A DNA stretch of 64,000 bases from Echinarachnius parma (lineage: Eukaryota; Echinodermata; Echinoidea; Clypeasteroida; Echinarachniidae), in NCBI GenBank assembly GCA_037951105.1, contig JBAMJV010003008.1:95001-159000 (forward strand), given 5' to 3'. Under the pieces are notes generated by a model that saw only the letters and a program-made list of their open reading frames with translations, searched no databases and was not told the origin of the DNA. Positions 44,635-54,670 of this stretch are shown here, piece by piece. The position numbers and the translations under genes are program-made. Numbering within the stretch: position 1 is the first letter of the stretch; every line of letters begins with the position of its first letter.

Positions 44635-45263
44635 TGCACTAGCACTTGCCCTGGGCAAGTACTAATTAATGTCGGGCAAGTAAAATGTCGTAAATATGGT
44701 CTAGTTTGGTTGCCCGATTGGGCAACTGACATTTCTTCTAAACTACAAGAGCAGAATGTTGAGTTGATTCTGATTCATTTTATTTATTTCATTTATATTC
44801 AACATATTTGCATGATACAAAATAATTATAATCAGTTATTTCAGTAATCGGGCAAGTACATTTTTTGTTTGGGGCAAGTAACATTTGAATTTATCACCTG
44901 ACTTAGTAAAATACAGTGCGATCAGCTGCCATGTAACATTTTTGACTGTTACATGGCACTGCTAACCGGCCAATTCAGATGATAAAACAGTTGTTAACTT
45001 TGCTGTCTGGAAAATCATGGAATGTTCCCCTCGGGATTTAAAATGCTATTTCGTGAAGAAAATAACTCCCTCGACTACGTCTCAGGACTTATTTACTCTT
45101 CCCTCAATAGCATTCAAAATCCCTTGGAGTGGAAGATTCCGTGCTTTTCCCTCCGCCACCAGTTAACAACTGTATAATGTATGATACCAGAGAGGTGGGA
45201 AGGACTATCTGATGATACTTCCCCGAATGGGCCAGTAGAGAAAAACATTTATATGAAGTCTTG
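44635..45263 (+). mobile_element. Family D element interrupted by a foldback
   Basis: Left part GCACTAGCACTTGCCCTGGG, CAAGTACTAATTAATGTCGG and TTGGTTGCCCGATTGGGCAA. Right part, after the insert, CCCCGAATGGGCCAGTAGAG. GCCATGTAACA / TGTTACATGGC arms form a hairpin at 44928-44957. Confidence 0.75.
44988..45172. mobile_element. Foldback element nested in D
   Basis: A 185-bp imperfect palindrome. CAGTTGTTAACT (44988 on) returns as AGTTAACAACTG (45161-45172), and GGGATTTAAAATGCTATT returns as AATAGCATTCAAAATCCC. Stem about 75-90 bp with mismatches. Family unknown. Confidence 0.75.
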
Positions 45264-45288
45264 ATTTATGAGTCTTGACCTGGTCCCT

Positions 45289-45346
45289 TTGAAATCCCCA
45301 AAGAATTGGTAAATAGCCCACCAGGTTCCAGTAGGCAACAAGTTAA
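45289..45346 (-). mobile_element. Family J repeat, partial
   Basis: GAAATCCCCAAAGAATTGG, then AGCCCACCAGGTTCCAGTAG, then GCAACAAGTTAAG. The inverse of the J copies at 25125 and 32151. Ends 4 bp before the next A copy. Confidence 0.55.
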
Positions 45347-45350
45347 GTTC

Positions 45351-45750
45351 TTAAAGGGATCTTGTACCTTTGTTGACATGTGAAAAAAAAGTGATGAATG
45401 GTTGATAAAATGTATATTGTTGCTGTCTGATATGTCCACTGGGTATTGTGTGAAAATGTGTGAAAAAGTTAAATGGATGTTACATATGGCCGAGGAATGA
45501 GCAAAGATGCAAAGTGATATTCACTAACTCATTTCACACACTTTGTACACAGTTAGGATTATCCAGTGGATAGTTTACCATCTGAACACTTCAATCGTAA
45601 ATATCTTTTCAACGAAAGGGAAATTCGAAAAAACAAAACCTGTCCTGTGCTTCTATTGTTAATTCATATGAATACAACAAGGTATGAGGGAACCGCTAGA
45701 ATTCCAATTGGATTTTGAGGATTTTGGACAATGATACTAGATCCCTTTAA
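45351..45750 (+). mobile_element. Family A TTAA MITE, reference full-length copy
   Basis: Exactly 400 bp with TTAA at 45351-45354 and 45747-45750. Left end AGGGATCTTGTACCTTTGTT, right end GATACTAGATCCCT. In order: GATGAATGGTTGATAAAATG, ATGAGCAAAGATGCAAAGTG, CTTTGTACACAGTTAGGATT, ACAACAAGGTATGAGGGAAC. No coding capacity. Confidence 0.9.
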
Positions 45751-45815
45751 TCCATTCAAGACTAGTTAACTTTTGGCATACAACTTGTAACACGCATTCT
45801 CCATCTTTATACCGC
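45748..45815. mobile_element. Family I left-end fragment
   Basis: TTAATCCATTCAAGACTAGT with AACACGCATTCTCCAT, as in 14888-14979, then homology ends. Its TTAA is the right TTAA of the preceding A copy. Confidence 0.6.
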
Positions 45816-46890
45816 AGCACAAGCCACAAGCATGTTCTATGTTTTTGTTTACAAATACATGTAACAATTGCATGACGTATATAAGTGCACATTAAGAGTA
45901 ATTGAATTAATTATCAAAGTGATCAGAGTGAAGTAAAATGCTCCACTGTTTATCTAGATACCAGTCTAGGTTGAACATATTGTGTATCGTATATATTTGT
46001 AATCAACAAACAATCATTGTGAGTAAGCTTATTTTGAGATTATTGACAATTGAAGCGACTCGATTACGTCAAAAATCCGTGCAGCAGATGATCAAATATC
46101 CGGTTGCAATCAAGGTCAGCAAAAAAAAGCTGACATTTTATATGATTGCATTTATTATAATAATAGCCTGTTTTTCCTCGAACTAAGCATCCAAAATGAC
46201 TTGCTTAAATATAGCTCCATCTTCAATTCGGCATAATCAATTTATCAATTTTCTACCTTGCGGTAAACACTCGGGGCCCGATGGCGATATTAATAATCAT
46301 CGTCTCTGCTTTCGGTCATGTACTAAACGCATACATGCGTATGTAACTTAATAATTGGGAGGCCATTTCTCGAAGCGTCCTTCGCCAGCTAGTGCATTTA
46401 CATGCAGACCTGTTGATCTTATTGTTTGTTTGTGTTTTCTTGTTGCTCTGTATGCAAAAAAAAAAAAAAGTATGTAGAAGGGGGGAGAAAAATGTATTTA
46501 TTAGCAGATGCTCGTGCGACTGGTTTCCTACTTGCTGGTAGCCCTGTGTATGTACAGAGCATGCCTACCAACCTTGAGCGTGTCTTGTGTTTTAGCATTT
46601 ATTAGTACAGCTCATCAAATGGCATAGTGGGGTGCATATGTGCCCATGACAATCAATGTGCATACTAGTACGGGAGGGAGAGACGGCCCTGTGGAAATGA
46701 GCGTACGTGGATGCTCGCTCGCTCACTCGCAGGCCTGTAAATTGATCGAGCACATCGCGGGGCCACGAACCGGTTAGCCACTGTTTGCTCCCTCAATTTT
46801 GGCGATTGACTTTGCGGTTTTTTTTCTTTCTTTTCTCGAATACATGTTTCTCATTTCTTCTTTTGCTTTTGCATCTCTTGTTTTGTGTAG
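45816..46890. other. Unclassified; GC-richer around 46640-46790
   Basis: Mostly AT-rich. 46640-46790 has several CpG and repeated CTCGCTCGCTCACTCGC, then GGGGCCACGAACCGG, and leads into the candidate exon at 46891. Could be a promoter-proximal region but nothing proves it. Confidence 0.3.
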
Positions 46891-47008
46891 ATCCGTTTCA
46901 TCTTGGATCCACCAGGGGAGGAACGGAGAAGAGTCGACTCCCGTGTAGGATGGAAACAGGACTTAGCCGTTTGCCGCTGTTTGTGAGCTGCGTGTATTTG
47001 TGAATAAG
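46891..47008 (+). other. Candidate non-coding exon (weak)
   Basis: A pyrimidine-rich stretch ending TTTTGTGTAG precedes 46891, and GTACGT follows 47008, matching splice acceptor and donor consensus. All three frames of the 118-bp segment contain stops, so if real it is untranslated or terminal. The last 25 bp (GAGCTGCGTGTATTTGTGAA) recurs at about 47229, which argues for repeat origin of at least that part. Confidence 0.15.
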
Positions 47009-47083
47009 GTACGTGTAATTGTAGTTTTAATGATGGATATGATAAACATTTATAAACTTAAACTTTAAACTGTGTGTGGGTGT

Positions 47084-47114
<31 letters not shown>

Positions 47115-47400
47115 CATGTGTCTGTGCATGTGTGTGTGTTTGCACACCAATGCTCTTGTGTAGATTGTTAATGTTAGATTTTTTATATTGTAATATATAC
47201 AAATGGTGAGGCATTTCATTTGCCTTGTTATGAGCTGCCTGTATTTGTAAATAAGTTGTGTAAATTTGTCTTAATGATGTACAAAGTAAAAAGAGATACA
47301 AAGTTTATGTATTTGTTTATGTGTGTGTTTGTGTGTACATGTATGTGTGTGTTTGTGTATGTGTGTGTGTGTGTGTGTGTGATGGTGTGCACACCAACAG
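46968..47400 (+). repeat. Duplicated segment of about 250 bp, each with a TG tract
   Basis: TGAGCTGCGTGTATTTGTGA (46984) and TGAGCTGCCTGTATTTGTAA (about 47231) start two copies. Each goes on to a TTTTAATGATG or TCTTAATGATG phrase, a (TG)n tract, and TTTGCACACC or GTGCACACC. Confidence 0.75.
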
Positions 47401-48000
47401 ATTGTTTGGTCTGTTAATTGTTTGATTGTTTGTACTTTTAACATACCAGTATTATCAAAGGAGTAACTTAATGGGCACACATATCAGTGTGTATGCATAA
47501 TATCCAGTACATATTCATAATGCAGTTATTTTTTGTTCATATATATTCATTGTACTTGCGTACTACCAGCATTATAAATGAGTCTGGGTCTATCTAAGCC
47601 TGTATATTTTAATTTTGTTTTTATTATCTACTAGTGCGAGGTGCCGTAGGTCCTGAAAATATTTAAAGTACAAGCACGACTCATTTTATAGTTACCTTAG
47701 ACTTCATAATCGACTAATTAGAGTTTCATATTTATTAAACACATTCCAATTTCAATGGAACAGAATTTCTCTGGCAATACTTGCTCTGAGTGTTTATTGC
47801 CACCATTATTGTTTTCTTAACTGAAAGTTAGGATAAAAAATAGAGTTAGGTTCAGGTTTTTGGATATGTGTTGAAAGTTGTGTTCATGTTTAGGATAAAG
47901 CTTAGGGTAAGAATTAGGTTCAGGTATAGGATAAGGATTTGGGTGATGGTAAATGTTAGTGTTAGATAGTTAGTGCATGGGTTTTGGTTAGGGTATGAAC
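47401..48000. other. No gene; TTAGG-like decayed repeat
   Basis: 47828-47995 has irregular AGTTAGG, GTTAGGTTCAGG, TTAGGGTAAG and GTTAGGGTATG words. They look like a decayed array built on a GTTAGG core, possibly of interstitial telomere type but far too diverged to assert. Confidence 0.35.
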
Positions 48001-48376
48001 TAATTGTTGGGTTTTATTATGAAAAAAAATCTGGAAAAGTGGACCAATTGTTGATATAGATCAAAGTTAATCAAACCAAAATGCCATGTTAACATTTAAA
48101 ACCTGTGAATTTGCTCTTCTCATCTCCTCGGCTGTAAACAAATTCATAATTGTGTGACAAGTTGCCGTTGCCATCAGCTATTAAACCTGTTAACTAATTG
48201 TTGGTTTTATTGTGAACAAAATCTAAAATCTAAAGTAGCTATTTAGAAAAATCAATCAAACCAAAATGCCACGTTAACATTTAAAACCTGTAAATTTGCT
48301 CCCCTCTCATCTCCTAGGCTGTGAAAAGATTCACAATCGTGTTACAAGTTGCAGTTGCTATCAGCTATTAAACCTA
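48001..48376 (+). repeat. Tandem duplication of about 190 bp
   Basis: Units begin TAATTGTTGGGTTTTATTAT (48001) and TAATTGTTGGTTTTATTGTG (48194). Both contain AATCAAACCAAAATGCCA, GTTAACATTTAAAACCTGT, CTCATCTCCT and CATCAGCTATTAAACCT-like words. Confidence 0.85.
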
Positions 48377-48446
48377 ATGCCTACTGAGACCTTGTCCACG
48401 ATGTATGAACTGATTGGGAATGTAGATATGGGGGAGGGAACAGTTT
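48369..48446. mobile_element. Family J-like repeat
   Basis: AAACCTAATGCCTACTGAGA at the left and GAGGGAACAGTTTA at the right, close to the copy at 32151-32233. Confidence 0.5.
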
Positions 48447-48710
48447 AAGTTCTAGTTAGTATATAAAGAATTACATATTTCAGGTTCTCAACCAAAGAAA
48501 TGATCATCTGCGTCACTTGGCTAAAGTGTAGTCTGCTAGACTGCGGTAGAAATTGCTTTTAGAGTTCATCGTTTCCCCTTGAGCTCAATCACAGTTTTGC
48601 CAGGCGTGATCAGAAGATCCTTGTGAATTAGTTTGCGTTGGATTACCATGTAGATGGATTTCAGTATACCTGCGGTTTCCCGCACCTGCCCTACAAACGG
48701 AACGAACCAG

Positions 48711-48937
48711 GGGGCCCATTTCACGAAAGGCTCCTAACTATGTTTGTATAACTTTGGTATAACTTTGACATTAATGGCAACGCCTGTCGCATGAAAGCGC
48801 GCATTGCTATTATACTTCTAACCTTGTCCTTTGTGATTGGAAATATACGCCATCCGTATGTCCGTAGATTAGTCACAGTCACGTGATAGTTAAGATGGAC
48901 TTAGCTACTGTAAGAGCCTTTCATGAAACAGGTACCC
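48711..48937. mobile_element. Element W, TIR MITE
   Basis: Left end GGGGCCCATTTCACGAAAGG then CTC; right end GAGCCTTTCATGAAACAGGT then ACCC. These are inverted with a few changes over 23 bp. CTTTGGTATAACTTTGACAT is internal. No TSD recognised. Confidence 0.65.
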
Positions 48938-49029
48938 GATTTCCCCAATTTTGTAATGATCCTACAGGTACCCACCCTTCCATCCAAAAATTCTTTACTT
49001 GTACTCCTTTAATAAACCTCTATGTTCCA

Positions 49030-50640
49030 TTAGAGGCCTTCACCTCTCCCCTTCTCTTCCCTTGTATCCACTTCTTCCCTCTCCCTCTCTTCATCTCCCT
49101 CTCTTTCTTCTTTCCATCTTTCTCTTGCCTCCTCTCCCCCTCACTCTTCCCTTTACCCCCTCTCTATATGCTACTCTCTACCTCTAACTCTCTGTCCCTT
49201 CTTGTCTTCCGTCCTCTCCCCCTCCCTTGTCCCTACTCTCCCTCTCTTTATGCTACTCTCTACCTCTCTCCTTCTGTCTCTTATTGTCTCAACGCCAATG
49301 CCCTTCTCCTGTCTTTGTGCATATTGTCGGGTGAGAGAAAGGAGGGCGCTAAGTCGATTTTTGGCTAAATTGATTTACGCATACCATTTTGCAGGCCGGA
49401 GCTTCCTCTACATGATGCAACCTTTTCAGATAATAGTTATGTCTAATTTGGGGAACATTCCACAGATATATATATAAAAGAGAACTACATTGGTTCAACT
49501 TTAACCTTTTGAACTTCAAACGCGGTTATAATCTCTGAAGTACAAAAAGTGACTTGGCACCCTTCTCTTCAGACGATATCTCTTCCTTAGTTTCTTTTAT
49601 ACCCACATACAAGTATGTGCACACCCACCCATACACATTCACAAACAAACGGACATATATGTATATATATATATATATATATGCGTAAACATACATTTAC
49701 TTGTAATCATACACCTTGATTGAGGTGCTCTGTCGTAATCCCGCAATGTTTGTCCTGTCCCGCCTGCTGCAATCTCGGTTCCCTGTCTCGCATTGTTTGT
49801 TTTCTGTCGCTTCCCCTTTCTGTGTGATTAGGTTATGTCCCTATCGACCTTTCACAGAGGTCTACGTGTACAATGATGTTGGGCCTCTTGTACCTGTTCC
49901 TTCCCATTTTATTTTTCTCCTTTATCCATCCTCTGTTTCCTCTTTAGATACAGTGAATGGGTTCTATCCTTATTCCACACCCTCTACATCACCCCCCCCC
50001 CCCCCCCCACATCACCCCCCCCCCCCCCCTCCTCTCTCTCTATTTCCTCTTTATTATTTCAATCACATTCCTCTTCCCTCTTCTCTCTTCCATTCCTCTC
50101 TTCTTTTTCACCTTCCTCTCTTCTTTTTCACCTTCCTCTCTCTCCTTCACCACTCCCCTTCCCTTCTCCCCATCATCTTTTCCACATTCTCTTGTCCATT
50201 CCCCTTACCCTCTCCCTGTTTTCTTTCAATACTTCCATACCACCTATGCTCACTCTCCACCTTCCCCCCTTTCCCTCTCCTCTTCCTTCATAATTCCCCC
50301 TCTACCCCTCCACCCCCCCCCCCCCATAGTTCCCCCCTCTGCTCTCCCTATCCTCTTGCTTAACCTATGACCATCACATTTTCCTCTTTCTGATTCCCTT
50401 CTCCAGTTCACCGCAGCTTTCTTTTTTTCTCTAATCCCTTTATTACTGCCTTTATTCTCTATTCCCACTCTCCATTTCTTCCCTCTCTCCTTATCCTCTC
50501 TCCATGTCCAGAACTGCTTATCCTCCTCATCCTCCTCCTCCTCTTCCTCCTCCCCCCTTCCCTCCGTGCCTCCCCTTTTCTGTCTCCTCCCTTTCCTATC
50601 CACATCCTCTCCTCAACCCCCCCCCCCCCCTCTCCCCCAC
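49030..50640 (+). repeat. Polypyrimidine (CT/C) tract, about 1.6 kb, interrupted
   Basis: Two strongly pyrimidine-biased blocks, 49030-49300 and about 49880-50640, dominated by CTCCCTCTC, TTCC and C runs (49990-50030, 50310, 50617). Local duplications include CTTCTTTTTCACCTTCCTCT near 50100-50130. Long Pro/Ser/Leu open frames are composition artefacts. (TA)n lies at 49660-49682. Confidence 0.9.
49325..49578. mobile_element. Element T, TIR MITE
   Basis: Left end TGTCGGGTGAGAGAAAGGAG then GGCGCTAAGTCGATTTTTGG. The right end, inverted, is CAAAAAGTGACTTGGCACCC then TTCTCTTCAGACGATA. The interior is AT-rich. A related terminus sits at 34093-34140. Confidence 0.7.
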
Positions 50641-50649
50641 TCATCCCCA

Positions 50650-50890
50650 AGCTCAGCGCAGCTTCATTATGTCCCCAGCTGCTGTGGTGGGGGTTATGAT
50701 CTCAGCAGGGCGTCTGTCCAGTCAGGGTCTGCTCCGCCGCCGACCAGCAACGTACCTCCCTGGTCATTGAGTCTACTGATGCTGCACCGCGTCAGACGGA
50801 CGTTTAAATTTTGCCTCCTTTCTTTCTATTACACACCAAGGCTTGACCAGTCTCCGAATGCCTACAGATGGACGGACGATGGACGGTTAA
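50650..50890 (+). other. GC-rich island with a 33-codon frame
   Basis: GC- and CpG-rich right after the pyrimidine tract. 50669-50770 reads ATG to TGA (MSPAAVVGVMISAGRLSSQG, then LLRRRPATYLPGH). The Arg-rich, Ala/Ser-rich N-terminus would suit an organelle-targeting leader, but the frame is short, ends in a stop, and matches nothing I know. It may be a 5' exon or a regulatory patch. Confidence 0.2.
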
Positions 50891-51852
50891 TTTGACGTCC
50901 TCCTCCTCTTCCTCCTTTCTATAACATACCAAGGCTGACCATATACATGTACAGAGCATGTGTGTGTGTGTTTAGTGATTCAGACGTACCCCCTTTTTTT
51001 GGTGGATCTATACATTACGTAGCCATTGTGCAAACGTCTCTCACACCCCCAAACTATTCATCATCGTCGCTCATAATCTTACAAGCTGCATTCTACTCAC
51101 TTTGACATCATACGTGGCCGTGGCGTGCCACTCTTGTTTCTATCGGGAACCCAGCGCTATTTAATATCTGCATCATGGTTGTGGTCCAGTTTTGATTTGT
51201 CAGTTGTTCGAGTCGACCCAGATGGGCAGTGGTATACTTTGTATTCATTTGTGGATGGATGGAATCCATTTTCCGAATCTGTGTGTTCTCAACTGAGATG
51301 TGGATTTGCAGTGATTGTTCTAAAGGGATTACTGTTGATGATGATGGAACATTGCCATATTTTTGGATAACGGCTTCTCCAGCCAGCTATTGAACTATTT
51401 CTGCATCCTCATCTCAGTGATTTGTAAGTTTATTAAATAGTCTACATATATTATGTGTGTATCTCTGGAGTAAAACATTTAGGTGAGATTTTTTTCTTCT
51501 AAACGTTAATTGTCATTGTGTGTTGATTTTGTTTCGCGTGTTAATCAACGGTATGTGAATTTTCAGGGCAATCATTGATTGGTCATTCACACATAATTAT
51601 TTTAACTTGAACCCAGAGAGTTTTCTTAATGGATTTCATTTGTATACTTTGGTCATGTCTTTTATCTTAAGATATCAATTTTAAATTTCTTCTCTCTCAT
51701 CTGTTTATCACAATAAGCATTTTCAACTGCAATGTTTCCTTTTCAATGGATATTTTCCCTTAAATCCCTTTTCATTGATTGTCATTTGTTATTTGGGATA
51801 TCATAGATCAAGATATAATGTACCATTATAATATTTCCTTAAATACAAATTA
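50891..51852. other. Unclassified; possible exon near 51100-51423
   Basis: 51100-51423 is less AT-rich, has an open frame (51125-51370) and is followed by a GTAAGT-like donor (CAGTGATTTGTAAGTT, GT at 51424). No acceptor or homology supports it. The rest is AT-rich. Confidence 0.2.
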
Positions 51853-52150
51853 TGATTTTTGATACTTCAACCATGGTTCAACCGTTGAACCATGGTTGAA
51901 GTATCAAAAATCAAAGCTCCCATGTTTTTGTTAAATTTGTTTACATTCCGGATAAATCCAATTTTCTTTTCTTTTCGTATACCTGTATCCGAGAATTTGA
52001 ATTCGGTATCCGACCTTCACGGTCGGATACCGAACGGCTATCCGTTTGGACTCGGCACTAATATCAATACCACGGGCGTCGATCTGTCATTGATACCCAT
52101 TGATCAGGGGGGGATGATCCATTCATCCATCCCCCCTGATGAATGGGTAT
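51853..52150. repeat. Cluster of three long hairpins
   Basis: Hairpin 1: perfect 30-bp arms, 51853-51882 and 51884-51913, one-base spacer; arms begin TGATTTTTGATACTTCAACC. Hairpin 2: TTCGGTATCCGACC (52002-52015) and GGTCGGATACCGAA (52021-52034), perfect, 5-nt loop. Hairpin 3: 52093-52112 and 52131-52150, ATACCCATTGATCAGGGGGG against its complement with one mismatch, flanked by GGGCGTCGAT and ATCGACGCCC outer arms. All lie within 300 bp. Confidence 0.9.
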
Positions 52151-52261
52151 TACGTAAGTATCGACGCCCATGATCAATACCATTGTGGTAGTTTGTGTGT
52201 AAATACTCAATGGTTTTATATTTATAAAGAACTGAGAGAGTTAAAGGTACTTAGACAGATT

Positions 52262-52608
52262 GATCTCCGTTAGATGTGAAATCACTAGTGCAGCTTAAAG
52301 GCAAATTCAGGCTTTTGAAACTACATGTATTTGATCAGTTGTTGATCAGACAACAATATTTCGTTAACTCGCTCAGGACTGATTGATTTTGCTAAAACAT
52401 GAATTCTCCATAGATCTCTGTTAGATGTGAAATCACTAGTGCAGCTTAAAGGCAAATTCAGGCTTTTGGAACCATTTGATCAGTTGCTGATCAGACAACA
52501 ATATTTCGTTAACATGTTCAGGACTGATTGATTTTGCTAAAACATGAATTCTCCATAGACCATAGATAGCCCAAGTATTTTCAGGGGACCAGTCCTGAAT
52601 GGGTTAAT
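52262..52608. mobile_element. Family I element with 151-bp tandem duplication
   Basis: The left end of I (TTAACTCGCTCAGGACTGAT then GATTTTGCTAAAACATGAAT) plus about 110 bp of flank is present twice: units 52262-52412 and 52413-52557. The right end GACCAGTCCTGAATGGGTTAA is single. ACATGT at 52323-52328 is present only in unit 1. Confidence 0.8.
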
Positions 52609-52869
52609 CATCAGAATTAGATGCATATATAGTAAGGCAACATTTTGAGATCTGCAATTGTTTGCATTTTTAATCTAGATTTATTAGTGATCACATGTTT
52701 AGTGCCACTTCTACTGTAACTGTTTTTTTAAAGCGCTGGGATAATTCAAATGAAAGTTATATTGTGTAGTCAACTACATGTAGATATGATCATTTTTTTT
52801 GCCCGTGTCTCTAACACAGACAAATTATCTATAATATACTCTTTCCTAATCTACAAAAGAAGAAGAAAT
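52609..52869. other. No recognisable feature
   Basis: AT-rich; no gene or element. Confidence 0.5.
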
Positions 52870-53520
52870 GTTGTGATTTGCAAGTGCTCGGCTGTCCCTT
52901 TAATGCAAATGCTGCATTGTACATGAACACCATTTGCTTGAGAAGGAATATTTACTTGGATACTGCATGTGGGTGTACAGTGTAGATCTATGTACGTTGT
53001 TCTTGGACTCCATGCACGACCACGTTCGATGCATTTTGGTTTGATGATGAGTTAGCGAGGCATGAAATGAATTAATATGTACCCCCCTAAAAATGTGTTA
53101 CAATTCATAAGTGACTGTCCCTTAATTCTAATCCGCAATGTACATGAACACTGTTCGCTTAAGGAGGTATGTTTAAACTACTTGGATGCTGGATGTGGGT
53201 TTACAGTGAAAAAGTATGTTGAACGTGGACGCCACGTGACCACGTTTGATGCATTTTGGTTGGATGATGAGCTAGGGAGGCATGAAATTAATGAATATTT
53301 ACCCCCCCCAAAAATGTGTTACAATTTACAAGTGACTGTCCATTTAATGCTACATTAATGCTGCCTGCAATGTACATGTATGAACATTGTTTGTTTATAA
53401 CGCTACTTGGATGCTGCATGTGGGTGTACAGAGAAGATGTTGGAGCGTGGATGCCACGCGACCACGTTTGATGCGTTTTGCTTTTGACAATGAGCCCGTC
53501 GAGGCATGAAATGAACTTGT
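52870..53520 (+). repeat. Tandem repeat of about 229 bp, nearly three units
   Basis: Units begin near 52870, 53099 and 53328. Each has an AAGTGACTGTCC-like word, GCAATGTACATGAACA, CTTGGATGCTGCATGTGGGT, GACCACGTTTGATGCATTTT and GAGGCATGAAATGAA. One unit reads open for 93 codons (53077-53358) but the others do not preserve it. Confidence 0.85.
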
Positions 53521-53609
53521 CAGGTTAATGATGTCGCTTCGGCCGTCTGGGGGCAAACAAAGAGCTATCACGCTGATGGATAGAGATGGATGGAGAGGGG
53601 GGAACAAAT

Positions 53610-53973
53610 TTAAAGGGGACCACCAGGCAAAGAACAACATGTTTTGGTACCGTTGTGGGATCATACAAAAAAGATGCGCAGCATATTGCAAAGGGTTGTG
53701 TAATTCACAAACAATGCAATTAATTACCGCTACTAACGGAACCATTATGGCCTTATGGTTCGGTATGTATCACGGACGATGCATTCGTCCTAGACAAAAG
53801 GTAGTCTTCGTATGCAGACCCATGAACACATGATGCAGTATGGTGATGTTTTTTTCCCAATAATATAATTTTTCTGGAAAGAGATTTTTCTGATCTTTTT
53901 GTTAGAACGGACTATTAAAATGTTACTTTTTCATTTATAAGAATATTATTTTTTGGGTGGTGGGACCCTTTAA
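53610..53973 (+). mobile_element. Family C TTAA MITE
   Basis: 364 bp with TTAA at both ends. TTAAAGGGGACCACCAGGCA at the left and GGGTGGTGGGACCCTTTAA at the right. It lacks part of the segment between GGCCTTATGGTTC and CACGGACGATGC found in 7265-7694. Confidence 0.85.
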
Positions 53974-54382
53974 CCCTTTCGTTCAGCTACCCTTTGAAAT
54001 GATACAGCTTGTACATGTGTATTGTGGTTGTAGTTGACAAGGGCAATCTTATCGCATGAGTGGAGATAGTAGTCAATAAAATAAAAACAATGAATAAATC
54101 AATAAATACATACAAATAAATCAGTTCAGTTCCAATCCCTTTGCTTGAAAGTCAAGTTGAACCCTTTCACTCACCCTTTGATGAATGTAGTTTCTCTTTT
54201 ATTTAATAGCTGAAATTGTCAAATTTTGTTTTTAATAAGAGATTCAGGATTTTGGTATTTCCTGAATGAGGGTATCTTAATCAAACTTTCATGAAATTTT
54301 GAGCATAAAAAATCATGACTGAATATTATTTTTCATTGAATTTTGTAATTGCTTCAGCCATGTTCCAAATCCCATACCATTT
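53974..54382. other. No recognisable feature
   Basis: AT-rich; (AATAAATC)-like short repeats at 54078-54122. No gene or element. Confidence 0.5.
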
Positions 54383-54670
54383 TAAAGGTAGTGACTTTTA
54401 CTTTGATCTTAAAACCATTTTGGTGTATTTTCAAAAATATGTATGATTTTTAAATATTTTCTTAAATTATTGAATAAAAGTTGGTCCCCAACATTTATTC
54501 CATCGGATATACTTATATGGATATTTCAGCTGTTTCTGAATTGATTTTTATCGAACTAAGTTGATTCTGTCTGTAAAATTGTGTGCGCTTTCAAATTTTA
54601 CACTTAGTTTTTTTCATTACCTCACAACAAAATTATTTCTCTAAGCGCCTTCTAAACCAAAATTTGAATT
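54383..54670 (-). mobile_element. Family B MITE, strongly diverged
   Basis: GGATATTTCAGCTGTTTCTG, TTCTGTCTGTAAAATTGTGT, TCAAATTTTACACTTAG and TTTTCATTACCTCACAACAA match the distal half of 36630-37172. The AAAGGTAGTGACTTTTACTT at the left may be the other terminus. Likely the oldest B copy in the window. Confidence 0.6.

Noticed and set aside
47828-47995. Interstitial telomere repeat
   Set aside because: The words are too irregular; no run of consecutive TTAGGG units exists.
49716-50363. Longest open frame in the window (215 codons, Pro/Ser/Leu-rich)
   Set aside because: It is the translation of a C/T tract. Overlapping frames and the opposite strand are also open, and no domain is visible.
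51892-52173. 93-codon frame across the hairpin cluster
   Set aside because: The sequence is mostly palindromic arms, so openness follows from DNA structure rather than coding.
53371-53384. Further ACATGT gain in the 229-bp repeat (GTACATGTATGAAC against GTACATGAAC)
   Set aside because: The difference is 4 bp and the shorter form already has TACATG, so it is a different event.
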